A stretch of DNA of 64,000 bases from Bidens hawaiensis (taxonomy: Eukaryota > Streptophyta > Magnoliopsida > Asterales > Asteraceae), in NCBI GenBank assembly GCA_021521415.1, contig JAIQDT010005804.1, forward strand, positions 1-64,000. Direction: 5' to 3'. Positions 47,044 to 58,754 of this stretch are shown here, one piece after another. Every line of letters begins with the position of its first letter. The first letter of the stretch is position 1. The translations under genes were made by a program, and so were the position numbers. A model generated the notes under the pieces. It ran no database searches, was not told the DNA's origin, and saw only the letters and a list, made by a program, of their open reading frames with translations.

Positions 47044-47560
47044 ATGGTTCGCGGTATCCGAGCATCCCTGAATGCTTGAACTCGAACTGTAAGAAAAGAG
47101 ACCAGTATGCCCACCGCGAGTAGCTGTACGCCAAGAGGTAACTTTATATTATTTAGTCATTACTTTAAATTTAAGATTTCCAGTATGTGATTAATTGTTA
47201 AGTGTTAGATAGAATGCTAATGTGGTTAGGGGCAGGGGGTGCTTAGAACAGGCCGGTGAAGTAAACGACTAATAACACTTGATCAACATTATTAGCAGTT
47301 TACCCTTACCTTCCATGTTTTAAATACCACTTGTGTTTGACTATGTTAGGGTTCCGTCTTTGTAGGGATAGGATTTGGCTAACTCTCGAGTCGTTAGCGT
47401 TAAAGTTTATCTTATTCCCTAAATTCTCCTGTTCGTTTCCCATCCTCTCGAACGCTTTGCGCGTAATTGTTTAGCTGAAGCGTAGCATACTGTCACTCTG
47501 GGTTCCTTGGTACTTGACCGCTTAAATTCCTCGCTCCTTCAAGAATGTATGAGCAACTGT
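47044..47560 (+). other. Gy3 gag-less leader
   Basis: Same sequence and same end points as the Gy2 leader (22561-23072). No gag domain or knuckle is coded. A few codons after the PBS (MPTASSCTP-like) may be the relic of the gag start. Confidence 0.75.
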
Positions 47561-50500
47561 TTAGCTAAGTAGGAGCGTGATGTTATCCCAGATACCTTTC
47601 TACTTGATGAATTACCAGCGTCAGTCTTATTTGATTCGGGCACCAGTAGAAGTTTTGTGTCTACCTCTTTCTGTTCCTCGTTGAATAAATCACCCGAGCG
47701 CGTAGTCGATGTGTTTGAGGTTGAGGTCGCCGTAGGAAATCTGTTTCCGTGTCTAGGGCTACCATCGGTGATGTTCCTATCGTTCAGGATTTCCCGGATG
47801 TATTTCCAGATGATTTGTCAGATGTGCCGCCGGACCGCGAGGATGAGTTCCAGATAGATCTTGTGCCGGGCGCAAAACTCGTTGCCCAAGCTCCCTACCG
47901 CCTAGCGCCGAATGAAATGAAGGAACTTATGGCTCAATTGGAAGACTTGCTCGATAAGGGCTTTATTCGACCAAGCATCTCACCTTGGGTTGCTCCGATC
48001 CTGTTCGTTAAAAAGAAGGACGGTAGCATGCGGATGTGCATTGACTATCGTGAATTGAACAAGCTCACTGTTAAAAAAAAATCGGTACCCACTCCCGAGG
48101 ATCGAAGACTTATTTGATCAGCTCCAAGGAGCTAGTTGGTTCTCGAAGATCGACCTTAGGTCCGGGTATCATCAGTTGAAAATTCGGGAGGAAGATATTC
48201 CTAAGACTGCCTTCCGCACTCGTTATGGGCATTATGAATTTTTTGTGATGTCTTTCGGTTTGACCAACGCACCGGCTGCGTTCATGGATCTTATGAACCG
48301 GGTATGTAGACCGATGCTCGATCGTTCGGTTATTGTGTTCATCGACGACATTCTTGTGTACTCTAAAAGTGAATCCGATCACGCCGGTCATCTCGTGGAA
48401 GTGTTGGAGGCTCTGCGGAAGAACAAACTGTATTCGAAATTTTCTAAGTGTTCCTTCTGGTTACGTGAGGTTCAATTCTTGGGTCATGTTATTAACCCGA
48501 GTGGTATTCTGGTTGACCCTGCAAAGGTGGAAGCCGTGAATGAATGGGAGTCTCCTAAGTCTCCATCTGAAATCCGTAGCTTTCTGGGTTTGGCGGGGTA
48601 TTACCGCCGCTTTATTCCTGATTTTTCAAAAATTGCTTCTTCGCTGACCAGGTTGACTAAGAAGAGTGTTAAGTTCGTTTGGGGTACTGAGCAGGAGGAG
48701 GCTTTTTTCGAGTTGAAGAACCGGTTGACGCATGCCCTGATTTTAGCTCTACCTGATGGCACCGACGATCTGGTGGTTTATTCTGATGCCTCTTACCAGG
48801 GGCTTGGGTGTGTTCTGATGCAGCGAGGTCGAGTCATCGCGTATGCCTCGCGGCAATTAAAGCCTCACGAGGCGAATTTTCCTACTCACGATTTGGAGCT
48901 TGTGGCCGTTGTGTTTGCGCTTAAGTTGTGGCGGCATTATTTGTACGGTGTTCCCTGCGTTATCTATACCGATCATAAGAGTTTAAAGTATTTCTTTGAA
49001 CAAAAGGAACTGAATATGCGCCAGCGTCGATGGTTGGAGTTGATTAAGAATTATGATTTGGATATTATGTACCACCCAGGTAAGGCTAACGTGGTGGCTG
49101 ATGCGTTGAGCCGGAAGGAGAGACCGGAGTCGATTCGTGTAAAATCTTACCAGCTTATCCTTAAACCCGATATTTTGAAGCAAATAGCCAGCGTTCAGAA
49201 TGAGGCTTTGCAGGTGGAATGGATTATGTCAGAACGTGTGTGGGGTCAGGAAAAATTGTTGGAAAACGTCGGTGATGGGGTGAATTATAAGGATGGTCGT
49301 TTATGGGTACCGAAGTATGGGGGATTCAGGGGTAAAATTATAGATGAAGCACACAAGTCGCGCTATTCCATTCATCCGAGCCCGACCAAGATGTACCAAG
49401 ACCTGAAAAAGAATTATTGGTGGCCTGCGATGAAGTTTGAGGTGGCTCAGTATGTGAGTAAATGTTTGACGTGTCTACAAGTTAAGGCCGAGCATCAGAA
49501 ACCATTTGGGAAACTTCAGCCATTGGAAATACCTGAGTGGAAATGGGAGCATCTTACTATGGATTTTGTGACTAAACTGCCTCGTACTCCTAGGGGTAAT
49601 TACGACACCATATGTGTAACCGTTGATAGACTGACCAAGAGCGCTCATTTCTTGCCGATTCGAGAGACTTTTAATTTTTGAGCAGCTAGCCGATGTGTTT
49701 ATTCGTGAGATCGTTTTTAGGCACGGGGTCCCAGTATCTATTGTTTCTGATAGGGATACGCGTTTTACCTCCAGGTTTTGGAAAAGGTTTCATGAGGAGA
49801 CGGGTACCAAACTCCTTATCAGTACTGCCTATCACCCGCAGACGGATGGTCAATCCGAGAGGACCATTCAGACTCTTGAGGATATGTTGCGGGCCTGTGT
49901 AATCGATTTTGGTGGTAGTTGGGATCGTCATTTACCGTTGGTAGAGTTCTTGTATAATAACAGTTATCACGCCGCGATTGGGATGTCACCGTTTGAGATG
50001 TTGTATGATAGGAGGTGTAAGACCCCAGTCTGTTGGGGTTCCATTGGCTAGAAACAGTTGGGTAGTTTGGAGGTGGTCGAGGCGACGACTGAGAAGCTCG
50101 ATAAGATTAAGGCTTTTATGAAGGCCGCTCCGGGTCGTCAAAAGTCTTATGCGGATATAAGGCGAAGGCCTATTGTGTTTGAGGCTGGGAATCGGGTTAT
50201 ATTGAAAGTTTCTCCTTGGATGGGTATCATTCGTGTTCGTAGGAGGGGTGAGCTTACTCCGAGGTTCATTGGTCCATTCCATATATTGTCCTGTGTTGGT
50301 GAGGAAGCGTATGGACTAGAATTGCCTGATGAGCTCGCAGGGATTCATCCTACTTTTCACATGTCCCATCTGAGGAAATGCTTAGCGGATGAAGAGGCCC
50401 ATGTGCCTCTCGATGGTATTGAACCCGATAGTAATATGAACTACGTTGAACAACCGATTGCTATTCTTGACCGTCATGAGAGGCGTTTGAGGAATAAGGT

Positions 50501-50642
50501 GGTTAGACAGGTGAAGGTGCAGTGGAGGCACCGTAGGGGTTCCGAGGCTACTTGGGAGTCCGAAGACGAGATGATGAAACTCTACTCGCAGTTGTTCCTG
50601 TCGCATCGGGATTCGGGGACGAATCCCATTGTAAGGGGGTAG
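47561..50642 (+). pseudogene. Gy3 pol: truncated protease, RT, RNase H, integrase, chromodomain
   Basis: Protease VLFDSGTSRSF (about 47620-47650) is cut short and runs at 47740 into the pre-RT linker [39 protein letters not shown] (48004-48057), [23 protein letters not shown] (48338-48364, catalytic DD intact). RNase [39 protein letters not shown]. Integrase: zinc-binding [13 protein letters not shown] (49453-49497), [31 protein letters not shown], so the DDE triad is intact. C-terminus: HPTFHMSHLRKC and a chromodomain-like ILDRHERRL, VKVQWRHRRGSEATWE. Breaks are few: a run of nine A at 48072-48080 shifts the frame, a shift at about 49678, and a TAG at 50049. It is the best-preserved pol in the window. 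Confidence 0.93.
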
Positions 50643-50645
50643 ACT

Positions 50646-52846
50646 TGTAACGCCCGTTAATTCCGGTTTCAAGAATTAAAGTTTGTAGAGTATGTATAAT
50701 TCTCGGGATTTATCCGACATTTCTCGAAAGCTTTTACGTTATCCCGGTACGTTAAAGAACTTAACTTTTCCTTCTATTTTGCCTTACACTTCAATTTGGA
50801 GGGACTTGGATGTAACTATTTTATTTATATCATAAAACAAATAAACCCTAACCCCTAACCCTTTCTAGCAGCCGATCGGACCTCAAGACCCCCCCCCTGC
50901 TCGTTTTTCTTCTTTCAGCCGTGAAAACTTCAATTCAAGGTCGGTTTTATGATTCCCCATGTCTTTTACACCTTAATTGATCATATTAACGCGCTTATTG
51001 GTCGTTAAGGTTGAGTTTTGATGATAACAGTTTGCTGACAGATTCGTATACGTTTATTGTAGGGTCTGTAACGCGATGATAATCCATTGTTTTTGATCGA
51101 TTCTTGATTTCATGATGTTCTACTTTGAGTCTAGTTTCCAGAAAGGTATAATACGTAATTTTTGACGAGATTTGAATGGTTTTTATGAATTTATAAAATC
51201 GAGTGTCAAAGCTGATGCGGGATGACGGATTCTGGTCTGTCTTTCCGACGTCATTAACCTTTTTCTGACAGGTCCGAATTGGTTGTTTCCACTTCTGTAA
51301 GTTATTATTTTGAGTTAGGAACCAAACCCAATTGGAATCGTTTAATTTGGTTCGGTAATGAATTTTATAAAAATAAAACCATTTTGTTGCGCATTGAAAT
51401 AGCTGCACGTACCTTGCTGTGTTGGAGGAATTTTTATAATTTTTGTGTCCAATAGAAAAATATAATAAAAATATTTTTATAAACCTAAGACATTTATTAA
51501 ATTCTGAAAAAAATTTAATAATTTATTTCAAAGGTTATCCTATGTAATTAAATGCATCTTCGCATGCTAAAATCTACACGTTTGACTCGTTATTAATCGA
51601 TAAGTTTGTTTTAGGCTTAACCGATGGATTTGGTTAGTTGAAAGGTTTTAGGGGCTGAGGTAAGGTAATTGGGTATGGGTTGGGCCTTGGGCCAAGTGTT
51701 GGGCCTTGGGCCAAGTTGTTGGGCCTTGGGCTAAAGTGTTGGGCTTGAATGGCCCATTAGGCAAGAGCGTTCTTACGATCTAGTTTAGTAGCGCGTTGTG
51801 TACTATTTACAGGCCCTTACTTGTGAGTGTGCACTTAGGGATTTCCTAGCCGTTGCAGGTGTTCGATCAATTTCAGGTGAGTTCTTGATGCCCCGTTTAA
51901 CTCTTTTTAAATTTTGGGCTAGCATGAACACCTAAGTGTTTTCTTACTTGATGAAATGTTTTAAAGGATTTTATATAGGCTTGCTAGTATATGGTAGGCC
52001 TTGGGATGTTAAAAATATATATTTATATATATACATTATTGTTTGGCCTATATTTGGTGATGTTGTAGTCGTTTCGACTACTGATGTTGCGTATGCCTAC
52101 TTTGTGTTTGCATGCGTTGATGTTACGTGTTTGGGTTGTACGTTTGCTCGACCCTAATGTTACGTGTTTGGGTTTTACGTTTGCTCGACCCTGATGTTAC
52201 GTGTTTGGGTTGTACGTTTGCTCGACCCTGATGTTATTACTTGGATGATATATATGTAGGTATATAATTATGAGGATGTTTATACATAATTATAAGGACG
52301 ATTATATATAATTATAAGGATGTTTATATTTAATTATAAGGATGTTTATATATATGTATATATATATATACAAGGATGATTACTTATTGTTGATGATGGT
52401 CTAACCGTTTTATCCCGTTTATTTGGCCTAACTGTTATATCCCTTTTATTTTAAAACTCTTGGAATGACTATTATGATTATTATTATTATAGATGTTATT
52501 TATAAAAACTTTAACTCACTCAGCTCAAGCTGACTTTGTGTGCATGTTAGTGTGAGTTTCAGGTTAGGAGATGGATACAATACCGCTTGGACGTGCACGA
52601 AGCTACTTGGACGGTGGAGAGCATACTTAGTCGGATGTTTCAATAATAATAATTTTTTTCTTTTTAAAATTTATTTAAATACATTTAAATTGGATTTGAG
52701 AACTTATTTTATTATTTATGTTTTACGCTGAATTATACTCTGAGATGTTTGTTTTAATGGAAGAAACCGTTTTCAAGTTTTAATTATTTTATTAAGTATT
52801 TTGTATGAATACCAACTGTGGGGCTCCCGGGGTTCGGGGCCTTACA
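50646..52846 (+). mobile_element. 3' LTR of Gy3
   Basis: 2201 bp, same ends as the 5' LTR. Compared with it, the telomere-like repeat is one unit shorter, the 39-bp minisatellite is one unit longer (three copies, 52118-52230), and about sixteen differences are seen in the first 260 bases by eye. Donor-like CAG|GTGAGT at 51876/51877, acceptor-like TTTCAG|G at 52562/52563. Confidence 0.92.
52118..52230. repeat. 39-bp minisatellite in Gy3 3' LTR, three copies
   Basis: Unit GATGTTACGTGTTTGGGTTG with TACGTTTGCTCGACCCT. Two copies in the 5' LTR (46340-46420), one in LTR-C (53566-53603). Confidence 0.9.
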
Positions 52847-53619
52847 ATTAGTTGTCGGTTACTCAAATGGGTCGGTACAACGCGTATTTGCGTTTATTGA
52901 ATAGTTGGTGTGTTGTACTTGCGAGTTACCGACCCATTTGACTCGTGTAGCGTCGTGTGGACTTATTGGCTGTGAATTTATCATATTGGGTCCACACGGG
53001 GCTGATTTGAATTTTAATCCCCTAAACAACTCTTAAACGCACGTGCTAGTGTCACCTAGTGCTTCCGAGGGAAATTTGGGAATTCTTTATTCTCGGGAGT
53101 ATCTGAGGATCGTGTTGGTGTATGTAAGGCCTCGGGGGCTGTTACGATCGAGTTTAATGAGGTCAAGGCTCTAGGTAACTCGAACCATGTTAGAACGTCT
53201 CGTAGGATAAACGAGTCCTTTCGATATCATTCGTAATGTTTGAATGTAAACCGACAGGTTTTTGAGTTTTGGGAGTACTTAGGGGTCCTCTAGCTTGTGG
53301 TGAAATCGTGCCTTGTGTCAGATGATTTCATGATGCCCCTTTTTCCTCTTTTTAAGTTTTTGGGCTAGCATGCACACCTAAGCGATTTTGCTTGATGGAC
53401 CGTTTAAACTATTTTATATAGGCTTACTTGTATAGGGTAGGCCTTGGGATGATGTTATAGTATGTTTGTATGTAATATTGTATGGCCAATAATTGGCGAT
53501 GTTTATTAGTCGTTATCGACTAAGGATGTTACGTATGCCTACATTGTGTTTGCATATGTTGGATGAGATGTTACGTGTTTGGGTTGTACGTGTGCTCGAC
53601 CCTTATCTTATTACTTGGA

Positions 53620-53621
<2 letters not shown>

Positions 53622-53681
<60 letters not shown>

Positions 53682-53738
53682 ATGTAATTACAAAGATGTT
53701 TATATATATATATATATATATATATTAATATATATATA
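53622..53738. repeat. Long (AT)n microsatellites in LTR-C
   Basis: Almost pure AT repeat 53622-53678, then 22 other bases, then a second AT tract 53701-53738. Confidence 0.93.
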
Positions 53739-54210
53739 GGGATGATTATTTATTGATGATGATGGCCTAACTGTTGTATCCCTTTTATTTTTAAAACTCT
53801 TGGAATGACTATTATGATTATTATTATTATTATTGATGTTATTTATTAAAACTTGAACTCACTCAGCTCAAGCCGACTTTGTGTGCATATTAGTATGAGT
53901 TTCAGGTTAGGAGGAGGATGCATTACCGCTTAGACGTGCACGATGCTACTTGGACGGTGAAGGGCATATGTAGACGGAAGTTTTAAATACTGAACATTTC
54001 TTTTTAAAGTTTTATCAAATACATTTAAATTGGTTTTGGGCATAATTCCCGGGTTTTGGGAACTTATTTTATTAATTATGGTTTTCCGCTGAATTATACT
54101 CTGAATTGGTTGTTTTAATGGAATGAACTGTGTTAAGTTTAAGTATTTTTGTAAGTATTTTGGATGAATACCAACGGTAGGATTCCCGGGATTCGGGGTC
54201 TTACACATAA

Positions 54211-54800
54211 CTAGGATTAAGGCCAACAAGAAATTGTATCAGACGTTGATCCTCATCTCTCTTAGCATAAAAATGAGCAGTTCCATAAGTGCATGAGGGA
54301 ATGGTATTAATCGCATTCAGCTCATCCTAGTTTGATTTCATTTTAGCAAAATAGGTAGCAATATCACTGCTTTCTTGAGTGATTTGGCAAAGGTTCTTTT
54401 GCAACTAATAAAATTTAGCACCATTTTCCTGACCATAGCAGGAATTAAGCTCATTCCAAAGACTTTGAGCTGCTTCAGCATACAAGACACTAACACTGAT
54501 GTCACGAGTGAGAGTGTTGAGAATTTATGAGATCACTATGTCATTACAATGTGGCCAAACTGTCAGCTGTTGCTCGTTATCCGGCATGATAACAGTGTTG
54601 TTGATGAAATCGAGCTTGTTTTTAGCTGATTAAGCAATCGTCATTACTCTTTTCCAAGCTCCAAAACCAGTACCATCAAAGAATTTGGAAACGAGGATCA
54701 TACCAGGATGATCCGAAGGGTGACGGTAAAGATGGCTCGAGGAATCAATGGTCACATTTAGAATAACCGAACTATTTGAAGCTGCCGTTGAAAAACACAG
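54211..54800 (-). pseudogene. Copia Cop2 gag, N-terminal and central part
   Basis: The minus frame gives HPSDHPGMILVSKFFDGTGF (about 54720-54660), AWKRVMTIA, LDFINNTVIMPD, VLYAEAAQSLWNELNSCYGQ, QITQESSDIATYFAKM and RLIQFLVGLNPSY, a textbook Retrotran_gag_3 copia gag. Four in-frame stops (TAA, TAA, TAG, TAG at about 54633, 54523, 54407, 54331) interrupt it and no ATG is left at its start. It continues at 44167 on the other side of LTR-C. Confidence 0.9.
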
Positions 54801-55299
54801 CAAAACAAAACAAACGGACGAAAAGAAGGAACGAAAGAAGAATTAAAGAGAACAAAACTTATGTGACGTATATCTTATATGGTGTGTGAGTATATACGCT
54901 TGTATGAGACACTTATACGGATCAATAAAATAAAACTTATGTGCCGTGTAATTAAGAACTTATACGACGTATAAGTTGAGCAAAAGGAAAATGACAAGAT
55001 TTTGAGTCAGAAAGAATGAGAAAAGATCTGAAACTGTTCAGAAACAAGTATATGACATGTTGAAAACTTTGATGAAGTTTGAACAGATAAAACTTCTAGA
55101 AGGATTAAAATAGGTAGAAAAGAGATGAAATCTCAAAAAAGATAGAATAAAACAAACAAAATTGATCAAATAACAATCAAATCATGAACGAAACAAAAGA
55201 ATGATCAATAAAAATGATCAGATGAAGATGAGAACACCGGCAAAAAAATAGAAACCAATTGAGACAAAAAGCAGGACTAAGAAACTTGATCTGATACCA
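54801..55299 (-). other. Leader of Cop2 with PBS next to its 5' LTR
   Basis: Noncoding, A-rich on the plus strand, with several TTATACG motifs. Sense TGGTATCAGATCAAG (55299-55285) is a variant initiator-Met PBS immediately after the LTR end. Confidence 0.7.
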
Positions 55300-55590
55300 T
55301 GTAATTGTTGAAAACGATAACACAGGAATAAAAGAAGAAATGAAGCAGGGAAGAAAATTTTATTATCTCAAAATGAAAATTACACCAGAACAAAAAACAA
55401 AGAACAATATACATAGACAAGCATATACGGACTTATATGTTTCAGCGTATGAGTATATACGCTTTCAAAAGGAAGTTGCTCGTTTGACTAATTTAAGTTA
55501 ACTCGATTTAATTGTTTTTAGGCGTTCATAAAAAAGGCCACACAATTTACGTATGAGCCACGTCAAACCATCATAATATTAATCTTTATA
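55300..55590 (-). mobile_element. 5' LTR of Cop2, outer end uncertain
   Basis: On the plus strand it begins TGTAATTGTTGAAAACG, so the sense LTR ends in CAATTACA. The outer end could be near the word ATCAACA at about 55590, but with no second LTR in the window this is a guess. Confidence 0.5.
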
Positions 55591-56069
55591 TCAACAATAA
55601 AATAAATATTGAGTGTTAATTATAAATTAATCGAGTTAGCCGGGTGAAACACCCAAACAAGTGTATAGGAGATAGAAAGAGAAACCAAAAAATTATCACC
55701 CCAAACAATTATATAGGAGATAGAAAGAGAAGCAAAAAAATTATTATCAGAAACCTAAAAATCAACTATAATTTATCTTTACTATTTGTTTTTATCCCTT
55801 TGTTACATTAATTTTTAAATTGATAACTTATATATGTTCAGTTAAGTTCGAGTAAATAACATTAGCATTTTGGTTCAGTTTTGACTTCTGGTTGTCAACT
55901 AACAACTGTTTTAGTATAAAAAGAACATTTAGAAAATGTTGTTGTAATTTAGTCTCTTGTTTTTTTTTTAAGAAAACAAATTTATTGATTGTTTATTGTA
56001 ATTTAGTCTCTTGTTTATTTTAACGCATATATCACATATGGATTTCATGTACAAAACTTAACATGATTA
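55591..56069. other. AT-rich spacer with two short duplications
   Basis: Contains a 50-bp tandem duplication around 55654-55752 (unit TATAGGAGATAGAAAGAGAA) and a second repeat of TGTAATTTAGTCTCTTGTTT at about 55942 and 55996. No coding evidence. Confidence 0.6.
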
Positions 56070-56820
56070 CTAGGATTGGACTTGGAGTTGCAGTACTTGT
56101 TCTTGAATTTTGCCACCGTTCTTTGTGTATTTATTGGTGCCAACTGATAATGTTTCTGGGTTTTGACAATAACAGTTACAGAACATGCAATAAGCTTTTT
56201 GATGCGGTGGACAAGCTACCTCTGCACAATCATTGTCGCCGACACACTCACAGCCGGCATTTGTGGTGTGTGGGAAGTTCATCATCCCTAGAACAAATAA
56301 AAAAAATGAAAACTATTCTACAAAATACATTGGAAGAACACACAGATCGACATATGTAACAATGAAGCAGCTTTAGTTACCTGAAGTAAATATCTAAAAC
56401 ATAAGGAAGATCGCCATTTACAATAGAACTTAGTTATATATAACTTCTACATCACACAAACGTGTGTATATATACAATATGAAATTCTAGCATTCAATTC
56501 TTGTTTGTGTTAGTTATACACTCTAGTGTAAAATGACATTATGATTAATTTAATTTGCAACTAGTATTTATTTTAATACATGGCAATATTAAGTGCAGTT
56601 CATGTCGCATTTAATTCTCTTTATTGCTACATAATTAGAGGGATTCCCCGCGTTATATAAATGTTTGATTGATATCGGTTCGATTTGTTATAGTAGGTGT
56701 GTTGATCAGTTCTTCACATTGGTAATGGAAAACATGAATATTATGATAAACCTATAACAAAAACATACCTGTTACAGCAGAGAGAGTAGCCATGGTTGAT
56801 GAGAATCCTCGAGACGACAT
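56070..56820 (-). CDS. Possible two-exon gene for a small eight-cysteine peptide
   Basis: Exon 1 56769-56820 (ATG at 56820, 17 codons plus one base), intron 56288-56768 with donor ACAG|GTATGT and acceptor TTTGTTCTAG|G preceded by a T-rich tract, exon 2 56070-56287. Splicing keeps frame and gives 89 residues. The second exon codes for GCECVGDNDC then AC, YC, FC, NC, YC: spacing C-x1-C-x5-C-x4-C-x7-C-x2-C-x1-C-x1-C. This looks like a secreted defensin-like or late-nodulin-like peptide, but the N-terminus (MSSRGFSST) is a weak signal peptide at best. A TATATATAAATA lies at about 56980-56990. Exon 1 and promoter overlap an LTR-like segment, so it may be an LTR-driven gene, a captured fragment or chance. 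I do not recognise the family. Confidence 0.4.
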
Positions 56821-57148
56821 GATAGTCAGCTTGGTCGAGTTCCCTTTTAGGATGTATGTTAGTGATGGGGATTAAGGTTCTTGAGGAAACCAAATCATGA
56901 AGAGATATAGGGGTCATGAATTTCTTAATGTGAGAGTTAGGTTTTTTTCTTATTATGTTAATTAATATCCTCCACATATTTATATATACCCAAGGGAAAA
57001 TTCTTGATTAGCAAGAAAGAGTAATATGGTCCATCAACAATTACCTAGGTAATATAGTAATAAGGTATAATTTAATTATTTTGGTCTATTATTATATAAA
57101 TGATAATGATGGCCATACATAAATATATATATCCATATATTTATTCTT
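56770..57148 (-). mobile_element. Possible copia LTR with promoter next to the Cys-rich gene
   Basis: Sense begins TGTAAGAATAAATA at 57148, directly after AAGTGAGAGAA, which looks like a copia purine tract (GGCCAAGTGAGAGAATG). A strong TATA box lies about 160 bp in. It could end at CTGTAACA (56770), giving 379 bp with TGT/ACA ends. No second copy and no target duplication were found, so the limits are uncertain. Confidence 0.4.
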
Positions 57149-58754
57149 ACATTCTCTCACTTGGCCGAATAATCATTTATTATGAGCGTTAGATTAGTCT
57201 GCAGATTTTAACACTCATTTTAGCTTTAAACTCAAATTGGAGCAGAGAAATACAGTCATTGAATTGAATATCAACTCAAGACCCCCATTAATCATACTAC
57301 AGTCCTTGTTTAAAACCTAAGTAGTTATGATCAAAATTTTCAAGTAACCCTTCAAATATTTGATTTGTATACTAATTTGTCTATATGTCATTATGCATGC
57401 AGAACATATTAAGAGACATACAAAATCAAAACTGATGAGGAAAATTAATAATTAGTCAATTAAAATTAGCCATTCATATAATGATATACTTTTAGATAGT
57501 CATAAATAATCTCGTCTTTATTATAAGCGCTTTCATAAGACTTATGGGTAATAGACCTTTAATTATAGGATCCTTAAGCATATCATGAATGTATTCGATA
57601 TGAGAATTTAGTTTCCTCAATTCGTTCATAAAAGAATAATTTATTTCATATCGAAATTTGATGCAGCACCTCTTGAACTGTTATTGTTTGAGAAAACGTG
57701 GTAGCTGACTTTATCACAATAAGTCTTCAATATAAAATTTATATGGAGTCAACAAACTTATGAGTCCAATGATAAATTTTCAACAACATTTATTGACAAT
57801 TGCGTTGATATTTAATCAACATATTATGTCATTAAAATTTAGATTGCTGTTATCAATTTATTATGACTCCTCCATGAGATAGATTATCTTCTAACATAAG
57901 AATATATCTCAAAAATTACATTTTCTTATTTTTGACTATGATGAAGTTTAGAGTAATCAACCGGTTTGAATTCTCAATTATTCTTTTAAATTATAGTCCC
58001 TCGTTTCCTTTAAAGATATTTCAATACTCTTTTAGATGCTTCGCATTAATCTAGACAAATCTAGTGTGTTGCAATTCGAGTAATATCTGAACGAGTATAG
58101 ACTTGTACCTACATAAGGCTTCTACTTAATGAAGCATAAGAAAATAATCTCAATGATCCTATTATCCTCTAAAGGAGAGCATTATTGTGTGTTATATTTA
58201 AGTTAATACTTATAAAACAAAACTAATGTCTCTTCGGGTCTATCTCAGTATGTTATGATATATATCACATAAGGATATCTCTTAAGATCTATTATATCAA
58301 AGAATGTATAAACAATACTTAGACTTATGTAACACATGCTTGTCAAAAGAATGTCATCTATATAAGGACAAGTTTGTTTTTAGTTACTCCCACTCATCTT
58401 GAGGTAGGTACATTGATCCACTTAGCTGTTGATGAAAATTATTTTATAAAGGTTTCATCACATTTTGATCTTTGCATTAACCCATACATGTATTATATTG
58501 ACTTACAGACTAAATGTTCTTTGACCTTCAGTTTAAAACTTCAAGTTGCTTTATGAACATGTAAATATGCAAGTCAGTTGCTAGAAAAAGTTGTTTAAAT
58601 GCTCATATTGTAGTTCTTAAATATTATAAGCTACTTTGAACAATGATGACCCTTAAAGAAATCTTTTATAATATGGGTAAGAAGATTCTTTGATGATTTA
58701 TTCCCTCTTGAATATAACCTTTAATAATCAATCGTGCTTCTTAGTGTCTTAACG
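57149..58754. other. AT-rich region, possibly decayed copia pol
   Basis: No long frame. A single RT-like segment, LYIDDIL, is readable on the minus strand at about 58372-58350 and is followed by stops. Together with the purine-tract-like sequence at 57149-57165 it may be a very old copia element. Nothing else is visible. Confidence 0.3.

Larger units (their letters stand above)
44853..52846 (+). mobile_element. Gypsy element Gy3, complete ends, gag-less, chromodomain type
   Basis: LTRs 44853-47027 and 50646-52846, PBS 47030-47043, pol 47561-50642, purine tract AAGGGGGTAGA at 50632-50642. Target duplication ATTGG (44848-44852) and ATTAG (52847-52851), one base changed. The chromodomain-like C-terminus places it with the chromoviruses (Tekay/Del-like, my judgement). 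Internal part only 3.6 kb because gag is missing. Confidence 0.92.
44173..54205 (+). mobile_element. LTR-C: Gy2/Gy3-family solo LTR in Cop2 gag, split by Gy3
   Basis: Left part 44173-44852 (starts TGTAACGCCCGA), right part 52847-54205 (ends CGGGGTCTTACA). Flanks are CATAA on both sides (44168-44172 and 54206-54210), and the copia gag codons for GLNPSYDMI join across it. About 2.04 kb in total without PBS or coding, so a solo LTR. It is more decayed than the Gy3 LTRs: the donor-like site reads CAGATGATT at 53314-53322. Confidence 0.9.
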
